12,826 nt of DNA from assembly GCA_001603685.1 (NCBI GenBank), contig LUZO01000095.1, positions 1-12,826 on the forward strand, written 5' to 3'. The notes under the pieces were generated by a model. It was not told where the DNA came from and ran no database searches. It saw only the letters and a list, made by a program, of their open reading frames with translations. The stretch's first letter is position 1, and each line of letters begins with the position of its first letter. This DNA comes from Bacteroidales bacterium Bact_23. GTDB lineage: Bacteria; Bacteroidota; Bacteroidia; Bacteroidales; Lentimicrobiaceae. Of the stretch, positions 1 to 6,240 are shown in pieces. Position numbers and translations under genes: made by a program.

Positions 1-1837
1 GTGCGGAATAGTAGCTTATATAGGTTCACGCGAAGCTTATCCCATTCTGATTAAAGGGCTTAACCGGCTTGAATACCGTGGATACGACAGCGCGGGAGTG
101 GCGATTCTCAACGGCGACCTGAAGCTTTACAAAAGCAAGGGCAAGGTTGCTGCGCTTGAAGAGCTGGTAAAGAATGAAGATCTCAGGGGTACCATCGGGA
201 TTGCCCATACCCGCTGGGCAACCCACGGCGAACCCAACGATGTGAATGCCCACCCCCACTTCTCCTATTCGAAGAACCTGGCCATCATCCACAACGGCAT
301 CATCGAAAACTACGCTCCGCTGAAGAATGAGCTGATCAACCGCGGATTTCACTTCGAGAGTGAAACCGATACCGAAGTGCTGATTCACCTGATTGAAGAT
401 ATTCAGACAAACGAAAAGGTGAGTCTTCCCGAAGCGGTGCAGATTGCACTGAACCAGGTAGTTGGTGCCTATGCCATTGTAATCATCGACAAAAACGATC
501 CCGATACCCTGATAGCCGCCCGCAAGGCAAGCCCGCTGGTTATCGGCATTGGCGAAAATGAGTTTTTTGTTTCATCGGATGCCACCCCCATCGTTGAATA
601 TACCCGCGATGTGGTTTACCTGAACGATGAGGAGATTGCCGTGCTGCGCCGCAACCACGAGCTGAAGATCAAAACCATCACCAACATCGAAAAAACGCCT
701 TATATTCAGACGCTTGAGATCAATCTGAGCGCTTTGGAGAAGGAGGGTTTCGACCACTTTATGCTGAAGGAGATTTATGAGCAGCCCCGCTCCATCCGCG
801 ACAGCATGCGTGGCCGCCTGAAGGCGCGCGAAGGCATCGTGTTGCTGGGCGGCATCATTGATTACCAGCAAAAGCTGATGAATGCCCACCGCATCATCAT
901 CATCGCCTGCGGCACTTCGTGGCACGCCGGGCTGGTAGGCGAGTACCTCTTCGAGGAGCTGGCCCGCATTCCGGTTGAAGTGGAGTATGCTTCGGAGTTC
1001 CGCTACCGCAATCCGGTGATTTATGAGGATGATGTGGTAATCGCCATTTCGCAGTCGGGCGAAACCGCCGACACCCTGGCGGCCATCGAGCTGGCCAAAT
1101 CGAAGGGGGCGACCATTATCGGCATCTGCAATGTGGTGGGCTCCTCCATTGCCCGCGCCACCCATGCCGGATCGTACACCCATGCCGGCCCTGAAATCGG
1201 TGTAGCCTCCACAAAGGCATTCACCGCACAGGTGACCCTGCTTACGCTGATGGCGCTGATGCTGGCCGACAGCAAGGGAACCATCTCAAAATCACGCTTC
1301 AACCAGTTGATCCACGAACTCGACGCCATCCCCTCGAAAGTGGAACAGGCGCTGAAGGTAAACGATAAGATAATCGAGATTGCCAGTATCTATAAAAACG
1401 CACGCAATGCGCTCTATCTCGGCAGGGGCTACAACTACCCAATCGCTATGGAAGGGGCGCTGAAGCTGAAGGAGATCTCCTATATCCATGCCGAGGGCTA
1501 TCCCGCAGCCGAGATGAAGCACGGCCCCATCGCCCTGATTGACGAAGAGATGCCGGTTATTGTAATTGCCACCAACAAAGGCACTTACGACAAGGTGGTT
1601 TCGAATATTCAGGAGGTGAAGGCGCGCAAGGGAAAGATCATTGCCATTGTAACCGAAGGGGATGAAACCGTAAAAACCCTTGCCGACCACATCATCGAAG
1701 TTCCGGAAACCGAAGAGATGCTGGTTCCGCTGATTGCCACCATTCCGTTGCAACTGCTCTCGTACCACATCGCCGTAATGCGCGGCTGCAATGTTGACCA
1801 GCCCAGAAACCTGGCCAAGAGTGTGACGGTGGAGTAG
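1..1837 (+). CDS. glmS: Glutamine--fructose-6-phosphate aminotransferase (isomerizing), 5' end cut by 2 nt
   Basis: This cytosolic enzyme makes glucosamine-6-phosphate from fructose-6-phosphate and glutamine, the first step towards UDP-GlcNAc for peptidoglycan and LPS. The reading frame is open from base 2 and starts CGIVAYIGSREAYP, the catalytic N-terminal Cys motif of class II glutamine amidotransferases. Base 1 is the G of the ATG, so only 'AT' is missing and the full protein would be 612 aa, normal for GlmS. Further amidotransferase motifs are HTRWATHG and HNGIIENY. The two SIS sugar-isomerase domains follow: CGTSWHAG (about residues 304-311), ISQSGETADT (350-359), KLKEISYIHAEGY (489-501, holding the isomerase Lys and Glu), KHGPIAL (His about 508), and the C-terminal DQPRNLAKSVTVE with the Lys that binds the sugar. 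The upstream region, and so any glmS control element, lies outside the window. It converges on the S41 protease gene. Identity is certain. Confidence 0.98.
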   Translation, partial: CGIVAYIGSREAYPILIKGLNRLEYRGYDSAGVAILNGDLKLYKSKGKVAALEELVKNEDLRGTIGIAHTRWATHGEPNDVNAHPHFSYSKNLAIIHNGIIENYAPLKNELINRGFHFESETDTEVLIHLIEDIQTNEKVSLPEAVQIALNQVVGAYAIVIIDKNDPDTLIAARKASPLVIGIGENEFFVSSDATPIVEYTRDVVYLNDEEIAVLRRNHELKIKTITNIEKTPYIQTLEINLSALEKEGFDHFMLKEIYEQPRSIRDSMRGRLKAREGIVLLGGIIDYQQKLMNAHRIIIIACGTSWHAGLVGEYLFEELARIPVEVEYASEFRYRNPVIYEDDVVIAISQSGETADTLAAIELAKSKGATIIGICNVVGSSIARATHAGSYTHAGPEIGVASTKAFTAQVTLLTLMALMLADSKGTISKSRFNQLIHELDAIPSKVEQALKVNDKIIEIASIYKNARNALYLGRGYNYPIAMEGALKLKEISYIHAEGYPAAEMKHGPIALIDEEMPVIVIATNKGTYDKVVSNIQEVKARKGKIIAIVTEGDETVKTLADHIIEVPETEEMLVPLIATIPLQLLSYHIAVMRGCNVDQPRNLAKSVTVE

Positions 1838-2060
1838 ATTTGAGTCCGCTGCGGCGGATCAGGATTTGAAGTGCCTATCGGCACATTTGAAAATTTGACG
1901 CGCCTGGCGGCGCTCCGCCGCGGCGGATGAAAATTTGAAGCACCTTGCGGCGCATTTGACTCCCGCCTGTCGGCAGGAATTTGAAGATTCGAAGCACCTT
2001 GTGATGCTCCGCCGTGGCGGATTACTTTTATCTTTTTACTTTAATCTCCGCCGTGGCGGA
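1838..2060. repeat. Array of 14-nt hairpins separated by ATTTGAA-type heptamers
   Basis: The whole spacer between the convergent glmS and S41 protease genes is repeat. Class A hairpins (TCCGCC-GY-GGCGGA) lie at 1845-1858, 1914-1927, 2008-2021 and 2047-2060. Class B hairpins (about GYRCC-TNNC-GGYRC) lie at 1871-1884, 1900-1913, 1940-1953, roughly 1963-1976 and 1994-2007; the last three are imperfect. Twice a B hairpin directly abuts an A hairpin (1900-1927 and 1994-2021). ATTTGA occurs at 1838, 1864, 1885, 1893, 1933, 1954 and 1979, and each copy contains TGA. 2023-2043 reads as three T-rich heptamers (TACTTTT, ATCTTTT, TACTTTA). Two identical 21-bp copies containing the A hairpin start 39 bp apart (2007 and 2046). 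I do not recognise it as a named family. Confidence 0.8.
2008..2043 (+). terminator. Possible glmS terminator formed by a repeat hairpin
   Basis: The perfect 6-bp stem TCCGCC/GGCGGA with a 2-nt loop at 2008-2021 is followed on the plus strand by a T-rich stretch (TTACTTTTATCTTTTTACTTT), resembling an intrinsic terminator for glmS. It is 170 nt past the glmS stop, the loop is too tight as drawn so the real stem would be shorter, and the T tract is interrupted. It may therefore be only a repeat copy that happens to look like a terminator. Confidence 0.35.
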
Positions 2061-3689
2061 TTACTTCCTACTTCCCGCTTTCGCTTCTTCCACGGCACGC
2101 AGGAAGGTTTTGTCGGTTCTCAGGTAGATGGGATAGAATCCCTTTTCATCGAAGAGGTTTCTGGCAATTAGCGCTTTCATCAGGTTTTCCAGTTCGTGCC
2201 GGGCAAAGGCAATGCCCTGGCTGTTGGGTGCAACGCCTTTTAATTCGGCAAATCTGATAAAGTTGTTAAAGGTTTCAGGGGTAATTCTGAAATTATTGTC
2301 AAACTCTTTGAAGCTGCTGTATTTCTTCAGGGCAGGTCTGTTCCGGTCGGTGTAATCAAAGCAGAACTGATATACGAGCCCTCTTCCCAGCAGTTCGTTA
2401 AAATAGCGGTAGTTTTCGTTTTTCTCAAGGGGGATAAAGATATCCGGCATAATTCCGCCACCGCCATAAACCACTCTTCCTGCGGGGGTGGTGTATCTGA
2501 GTGAGTCGTTGAAATGGATGCTGTCGGCGCTTTCAAATTCGCCGCTGAGCATTCTTTCGTGAAGTTCTGCCAGGTATTCGTCGGAATGGCCGGCTTTGTA
2601 TGGTTTCTGAATGCTTCTTCCGGTAGGGGTGTAGTAGCGTGCCACCGTGAGTCTGATGGCCGACCCGTCGGGGAGCGATAGCTGCTCCTGAACCAGTCCC
2701 TTGCCGAATGAGCGTCTTCCAATGATCAGGCCGCGGTCGTTATCCTGAATGGCGCCGGCGACAATCTCGCTGGAAGAGGCAGAACCTTCGTCAATAAGCA
2801 CTACCAGATTTCCATCCTCGAAAAGGCCTTTGGCTGTTGCGTTGGCATACTGGTTGGGCCTGTTCACACCGCTGGTATATACGATCAGTTTGCCATCGGA
2901 CAGGAATTGATCCGAAACGGTAATGGCCGTTTGCAGATAGCCGCCCGAATTGCCCCGAAGATCCAGAATCAGACTTTTCATGCCGCTGTCTTTCAGTTCG
3001 GTAAGCGCTTTGGTCAGTTCGTCGGTGGTGGTTGCCGAGAACTTGGAAAGCTTGATGTAACCGATTCCTGGTTCGGGCATAAAGGAGATGTCGATGCTGT
3101 AGGTGGGGATCACATCGCGGACGATGTCAAATCTGATCAGTTCATCATACCCCCGCCTGTAAACGCCTATGTTGACTTTGGTACCCCGCGGCCCTTTCAG
3201 AAGTTTCATCACTTCGGTAGTCGGCATGTTAACCCCGGCAATTGTTTTATCTCCCACCTCAATAATGCGGTCGCCGGCAAGTATGCCAACCTTTTCGGAA
3301 GGGCCGCCGGGAACGGTATTGATGATATAAACCGTGTCGTTTTCCATGCGAAACTGCACCCCGATACCATCGAAATTGCCGAGCAGCGGATCGTTCACCT
3401 CGTTGAATTCATCGGCAGAGATGTACTGCGAATGGGGATCGAGGTCGGAAAGTATCCCTTTAATGGCCGATTGGCGGAGGTTGTTCACATCCACGCTGTC
3501 AACATACTCGCGCTCGATATAGCTGATGACATCATTTACCGGATCGTAGCGGCGCGACTGGATGGAGGAGAGGATGCCCTTTTTTACCATCGAGACCTTT
3601 ACCAGCGACGCTCCGAGAAAGAAGCCGGCAATAAGTACAAGGGCAAAAGCGATGGGCAGGTATATGGTTGATTTGCGATTGTTATACAT
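2061..3689 (-). CDS. S41-family C-terminal processing peptidase (CtpA/Prc type)
   Basis: A 542-aa serine protease of the carboxy-terminal processing (tail-specific) family, expected in the periplasm, anchored by one N-terminal hydrophobic segment (about residues 9-30) with no obvious cleavage site. A short N-terminal region is followed by a PDZ domain (about 105-190, with GIGVQF and the VPGGPSEKVGILAGDRI substrate-binding region). The S41 core is about 200-370: the LDLRGNSGG motif (242-250), the nucleophile in EGSASSSEIVAG (Ser305 by alignment with Prc Ser430), and the general-base Lys330 in RSFGKG. Spacing between Ser and Lys is 25 residues, as in E. coli Prc. The roughly 170-residue C-terminal extension is typical of Bacteroidota members. 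The ATG start puts the hydrophobic segment at the N-terminus, 38 nt from a -7 box. The last codons and stop lie in intergenic repeat sequence. Substrate unknown. Confidence 0.93.
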   Translation of the reverse strand: MYNNRKSTIYLPIAFALVLIAGFFLGASLVKVSMVKKGILSSIQSRRYDPVNDVISYIEREYVDSVDVNNLRQSAIKGILSDLDPHSQYISADEFNEVNDPLLGNFDGIGVQFRMENDTVYIINTVPGGPSEKVGILAGDRIIEVGDKTIAGVNMPTTEVMKLLKGPRGTKVNIGVYRRGYDELIRFDIVRDVIPTYSIDISFMPEPGIGYIKLSKFSATTTDELTKALTELKDSGMKSLILDLRGNSGGYLQTAITVSDQFLSDGKLIVYTSGVNRPNQYANATAKGLFEDGNLVVLIDEGSASSSEIVAGAIQDNDRGLIIGRRSFGKGLVQEQLSLPDGSAIRLTVARYYTPTGRSIQKPYKAGHSDEYLAELHERMLSGEFESADSIHFNDSLRYTTPAGRVVYGGGGIMPDIFIPLEKNENYRYFNELLGRGLVYQFCFDYTDRNRPALKKYSSFKEFDNNFRITPETFNNFIRFAELKGVAPNSQGIAFARHELENLMKALIARNLFDEKGFYPIYLRTDKTFLRAVEEAKAGSRK

Positions 3690-3727
3690 TGGGATGTGGT
3701 TAGTTTCCGTTTCATGTTTCAGAGCAA

Positions 3728-3735
3728 CAAAATTA
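3728..3735 (-). promoter_or_regulatory. Bacteroidota -7 box of the S41 protease gene
   Basis: The minus strand reads TAATTTTG, an exact match to the TAnnTTTG consensus for the Bacteroidota primary sigma factor, 38 nt upstream of the ATG. I see no TTG -33 element at the usual distance. Confidence 0.5.
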
Positions 3736-3797
3736 AGAAAATAGTGTTCAGGAGCGGTTTATATTTTATGCCTGGAAACGATGGAAGGAAAAAGGGA

Positions 3798-3851
3798 TCC
3801 GCAGTGGCGGTGTTAAAAGAAATCCGGCGCAGCGGAATGAAAAGTTTGAAG
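3798..3851. repeat. Decayed copies of the TCCGCC/GGCGGA hairpin and GTTTGAA linker
   Basis: 3798-3811 (TCCGCAGTGGCGGT) matches the class A hairpin of the glmS/protease spacer at 12 of 14 positions, and 3823-3836 (TCCGGCGCAGCGGA) at 11 of 14. The second is followed by ATGAAAAGTTTGAAG, as the copy at 1914-1927 is followed by TGAAAATTTGAAG, so the hairpin and its linker appear to have moved or diverged together. The rest of the 232-bp spacer 3690-3921 holds only the two promoters listed; its short ORFs look random. Confidence 0.55.
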
Positions 3852-3877
3852 ATACCGGATTATTTCGAAAATTTGGT

Positions 3878-3910
3878 TGTTATAAGATAACTGAATTTAT
3901 ATTATCTTTG
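3878..3910 (+). promoter_or_regulatory. Promoter of tRNA-Leu (TTG -33, TATCTTTG -7)
   Basis: TATCTTTG at 3903-3910 matches TAnnTTTG exactly, and TTG at 3878-3880 sits 22 nt upstream as the -33 element. The predicted start is about 5 nt before the mature tRNA. This is the best promoter in the window. Confidence 0.7.
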
Positions 3911-3921
3911 CAGACCTTTTT

Positions 3922-4005
3922 GCCCCGGTGGCGGAATAGGTAGACGCGTTGGTCTCAAAAACCAATGAGCGAGAGCTCGTGCCGGTTCGATTCCGGCCCG
4001 GGGTA
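3922..4005 (+). tRNA. tRNA-Leu, anticodon CAA
   Basis: An 84-nt cloverleaf that decodes UUG. Acceptor stem GCCCCGG/CCGGGGT (a G-U first pair), D stem GCG/CGC, anticodon stem TTGGT/ACCAA with loop CTCAAAA (anticodon CAA at 3956-3958), the long class II variable arm GAGC-GAGA-GCTC (3967-3978) expected of leucine tRNAs, T stem GCCGG/CCGGC with TTCGATT loop, and discriminator A at 4005, standard for tRNA-Leu. The CCA end is not encoded. It has its own promoter and terminator and so appears to be a single-gene transcription unit. Confidence 0.97.
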
Positions 4006-4007
4006 CG

Positions 4008-4045
4008 AAAAACCTCCTGCATCAGTGATTGCCGGAGGTTTTTTT
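4008..4045. terminator. Bidirectional intrinsic terminator shared by tRNA-Leu and RNase H gene
   Basis: A stem AACCTCC (4011-4017)/GGAGGTT (4034-4040), extended inward by GCA/TGC after one mismatch, is followed by a T run to 4045 on the plus strand and preceded by AAAAA (4008-4012), which gives a T run on the minus strand. It begins 2 nt after the tRNA and ends 3 nt beyond the RNase H stop codon, so it can serve both convergent units. Confidence 0.85.
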
Positions 4046-4048
4046 ATG

Positions 4049-4669
4049 CTATTTTCTTCCGAAATCGGCGGGAATTTCGCCCCAGGTTTCTGTTTCCCAC
4101 TTCAAGACAGGATTCTCCCAGGTATTGTTCTGCAGCCAGTTTTCGGCCCGCCGGAGCAAGGTCATCAGTTCCCGGTTTTTGTCGCTGACAGGCAGTTTGG
4201 TGTTTGCCTTTTTGTCTTTCAGCCATTTCAGCGCCGTTTTTGAGTCACTGTAAACGGGGATGTTCAGGTTGCGCTGCTTCAGAAAGGCCAGTCCGTGGAC
4301 AATGGCCAGGAACTCGCCGATATTCACCGTTCCTTCGGGAAAAGGCCCCTGGTGAAAGATCTGCTGTCCGGTGGCGGTTACCACCCCGCGGTATTCCAGC
4401 ACGCCGGGATTGCCCGAGCAGGCGGCATCCACCGAGATGCTGTCCATGATAGGCTGACGGCCGCTTTTCGGCAAAGCCTTTTTCACCGGCTTAGCGGTAA
4501 AGGGCGGAGGGCCTGCACCAAAAGCCTGAACCGCTTCACTTTCCGTTTCATAGCCTTTGTACCTGGCTCCCTCAAAACCCTTGACCTGCCGTTCACACTC
4601 GGCCCACGAACGGAAAATGCCCTGCTCCCTTCCGTGCCACACCACATAAAACTTCTTTTTTCCAGCCAT
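4049..4669 (-). CDS. Ribonuclease H family protein with N-terminal viroplasmin/hybrid-binding domain
   Basis: A 206-aa cytosolic enzyme expected to cut the RNA strand of RNA-DNA hybrids (R-loops, Okazaki primers). Residues about 4-50 (FYVVWHGREQGIF-SWAECERQVKGFEGARYKGYETESEA) are a Caulimovirus-viroplasmin/RNase H1 hybrid-binding domain, as in eukaryotic RNase H1. After a Pro/Lys-rich linker, the RNase H fold (about 76-206) keeps the metal-binding acids: Asp81 in SVDAACSGNPG, Glu119 in NIGEFLA, Asp142 in YSDS, and Asp202 in IPADFGRK. This two-domain form is common in Bacteroidota and differs from the compact E. coli RnhA. ATG start, with a -7 box 30 nt upstream. It is monocistronic: convergent with tRNA-Leu and divergent from gldH. 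The fold is certain; whether it is the cell's main RNase HI cannot be told. Confidence 0.93.
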   Translation of the reverse strand: MAGKKKFYVVWHGREQGIFRSWAECERQVKGFEGARYKGYETESEAVQAFGAGPPPFTAKPVKKALPKSGRQPIMDSISVDAACSGNPGVLEYRGVVTATGQQIFHQGPFPEGTVNIGEFLAIVHGLAFLKQRNLNIPVYSDSKTALKWLKDKKANTKLPVSDKNRELMTLLRRAENWLQNNTWENPVLKWETETWGEIPADFGRK

Positions 4670-4699
4670 CCGCCAGCTCTTTATCGTTTATGAACCCTG

Positions 4700-4707
4700 C
4701 AAAAATA
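4700..4707 (-). promoter_or_regulatory. -7 box of the RNase H gene
   Basis: The minus strand reads TATTTTTG, an exact TAnnTTTG match, 30 nt before the ATG. No clear -33 TTG. The same octamer precedes asd and dnaG. Confidence 0.5.
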
Positions 4708-4728
4708 CAAACTCATCCGCTTCTTTTG

Positions 4729-4736
4729 TACTTTTG
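4729..4736 (+). promoter_or_regulatory. -7 box of gldH
   Basis: TACTTTTG matches TAnnTTTG and lies 23 nt before the gldH ATG. It includes the G of an in-frame GTG at 4736, which would put that codon upstream of the transcript start and supports the ATG at 4760. The RNase H -7 box is 21 bp away on the other strand, so the two promoters are back to back. Confidence 0.55.
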
Positions 4737-4759
4737 TGGAAACAGACAACCGTTTGATT

Positions 4760-5221
4760 ATGTACAAAAGGGTTTTTATTTTTCTGCTGCCGCTGATGCT
4801 GTTCGCAGCCTGCCGCCCGGGCCGGATTTATCAGGAATATTACAAATTCGATAATTACACCTGGGACCGCTTTGATAAGGTTACCTTTGAAATCCCCATA
4901 AAGGAGGGGGGCGTTGAGGGTGATATCGTATTCACCATCAGGCATATAACGCAGTATCCCTACGATAATCTTCCGGTAAATATCATTCTTACCACCGCTT
5001 CGGGCGAGGAGCGCATCATCGAGAAGGAGATTGCCCTGAAGGATGATAAGGGCAATTTTATTGGCAGCGTCGCCGGCGATCTGTGGGATGTGGAGGAGGT
5101 GCTGTGGCCGGGTTTCTACTTTACCGAAGCCGGTACCTATTCCATTGAATTTGAAAATCTTATTCCAAAAGTGGGCACGCCTGGGCTGGTGGATATCGGG
5201 GTTTATGTGAGGAAGAGGTAG
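4760..5221 (+). CDS. gldH: GldH-family gliding motility lipoprotein
   Basis: A 153-aa lipoprotein. It starts MYKRVFIFLLPLMLFAAC, a lipoprotein signal peptide with the lipidated Cys at residue 18, then RPGRIYQEYYKFDNYTWDR, which fits the GldH family (a bulky Y/W-rich start after the Cys). Later family-like blocks are IVFTIRHITQYPYDNLPVNI, KDDKGNFIGSVAGDLWD, GTYSIEFENLIP and LVDIGVYV near the end. In Flavobacterium johnsoniae GldH is needed for gliding; many non-gliding Bacteroidia also carry it, so motility cannot be inferred. The frame is open from a GTG at 4736, but that codon overlaps the -7 box and would spoil the signal peptide. The last codons (RKR and stop) are formed by an AGAGGTA unit of the repeat that follows. 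Family assigned from memory of its pattern. Confidence 0.85.
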   Translation: MYKRVFIFLLPLMLFAACRPGRIYQEYYKFDNYTWDRFDKVTFEIPIKEGGVEGDIVFTIRHITQYPYDNLPVNIILTTASGEERIIEKEIALKDDKGNFIGSVAGDLWDVEEVLWPGFYFTEAGTYSIEFENLIPKVGTPGLVDIGVYVRKR

Positions 5222-5233
5222 GAGGCAGAGGCC

Positions 5234-5303
5234 GGAGGTAAGAAGTAAGAAGTAGGAGGTAAGAAGTAAGAGGTAAGAAGTAAGAAGTAAGAGGTAAGAA
5301 AAG
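5234..5303. repeat. Tandem heptanucleotide array, 9 units of (A/G)GA(A/G)GTA
   Basis: Nine 7-bp units run without a gap from 5234 to 5296 (GGAGGTA, AGAAGTA, AGAAGTA, GGAGGTA, AGAAGTA, AGAGGTA, AGAAGTA, AGAAGTA, AGAGGTA), followed by a broken unit AGAAAAG. Because each unit joins to the next as GTA-A or GTA-G, there is a TAA or TAG every 7 nt, covering all three plus-strand frames within 21 nt. It fills the spacer between convergent gldH and ribF. No hairpin terminator is visible here. Confidence 0.9.
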
Positions 5304-5305
5304 TT

Positions 5306-6232
5306 TTAATTACCGGAATTCTTCAGGATGGTGCGTGCGCTTTCGTAGTCGGTTTGCAGCTGGGCTTTCAACATATCCAGGTTGCCGAACTTCTTCTCGT
5401 TGCGGATGCGCTTTACCATTTCCACCGTGATGGTTTCGTAGTAAATATCCTGGTCGAAATCGAAGATGTTGGTTTCGAAGGTGAGTTTGTGGGCGTTGAT
5501 GGTGGGCCGCATGCCAATGTTGGTCATTCCGCCGTACTCTTTCCCGTTTATCAGCACTTTCGAGGCGTAAACGCCCATGGAGGGAATCAGTTTGTTGGGA
5601 TCTTCGAGGTAAAGGTTGGCGGTGGGGTATCCGATCAGCCTTCCGATCTGGTTACCTCTGACTACCTGTCCGGTAAGTGAGTACCTTCGCCCCAGCAGAT
5701 GGGCGGCTCCGGCTACATCGCCCTCCTGCAGCAGCCACCTGATAACCGAAGAGCTGACATGATGGTTGTCAACCACCAGCTCATCCACCTTAACCACCTC
5801 GAAATCATACTCCTTGCCAAACCAATAGAGGTCTTCGATGTTTCCGCGCCTTCCCCTTCCGAAGCCGTGGTCGTAGCCAATCACCAGAGTAACGGGTCTG
5901 ATGGCTTCCGCAATTTTGCGGACGAACTCTTCGGGCGAAAGCCGCGAAAACTCTTTGGTGAAAGGGATCTCCACCAGGTGCGAGATGCCCGACTTTTCAA
6001 AGGCGGCGCGCTTTTCGTCGCGGGTGCTGAGCAGCGACACATGGTGCCCCAGAACGATGCGTGGGTGCGGATGAAAAGTTACCACCACCGAGTCGCTGCC
6101 CAGGCCTGAAGCGATGCCCAGCATCCTGCTGAGAATCTCCTGATGGCCCACATGCACCCCGTCGAAGGTGCCGATGGTAACCACCGGCTTGTTCAGCCTG
6201 ATCGGATGGGTGATGTCGGTGATGATTTCCAC
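5306..6232 (-). CDS. ribF: Bifunctional riboflavin kinase/FAD synthetase
   Basis: A 308-aa cytosolic enzyme that phosphorylates riboflavin to FMN and adenylylates FMN to FAD. The N-terminal nucleotidyltransferase module has GTFDGVHVGH (21-30), TFHPHP (52-57), GYDHGFGRGRRG (119-130) and SSSVIR (160-165). The C-terminal flavokinase module has GQVVRGNQIGRLIGYPTAN (188-206), NIGMRPT (238-244), the likely catalytic Glu253 in TFETNIFDF, and the RNEKKF element (277-282). Length is typical. The start is GTG at 6230-6232, 8 nt after the asd stop codon; it puts the first conserved motif 20 residues in, as usual for the family, and the next in-frame Met would remove that motif. It is almost certainly cotranscribed with asd. 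No FMN riboswitch is visible. Confidence 0.97.
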   Translation of the reverse strand: MEIITDITHPIRLNKPVVTIGTFDGVHVGHQEILSRMLGIASGLGSDSVVVTFHPHPRIVLGHHVSLLSTRDEKRAAFEKSGISHLVEIPFTKEFSRLSPEEFVRKIAEAIRPVTLVIGYDHGFGRGRRGNIEDLYWFGKEYDFEVVKVDELVVDNHHVSSSVIRWLLQEGDVAGAAHLLGRRYSLTGQVVRGNQIGRLIGYPTANLYLEDPNKLIPSMGVYASKVLINGKEYGGMTNIGMRPTINAHKLTFETNIFDFDQDIYYETITVEMVKRIRNEKKFGNLDMLKAQLQTDYESARTILKNSGN

Positions 6233-6240
6233 GATTCCGT

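Noticed and set aside
572..1183. A 203-codon minus-strand frame inside glmS
   Set aside because: Shadow of glmS, low-complexity composition and no family resemblance.
1838..2060. CRISPR array
   Set aside because: Repeats are 14-nt hairpins and 7-nt linkers with irregular spacing. There are no unique spacers of 25-40 bp and no cas genes.
1935..2171. A short plus-strand frame over the repeat array
   Set aside because: Composed of repeat sequence and antisense protease sequence; not protein-like.
3949..4253. Short plus-strand frames overlapping the tRNA and the RNase H gene
   Set aside because: They run through a tRNA, a terminator and the antisense of RNase H.
4736..4759. Upstream GTG start for gldH
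   Set aside because: It overlaps the -7 box and would put charged residues before the lipoprotein signal peptide.
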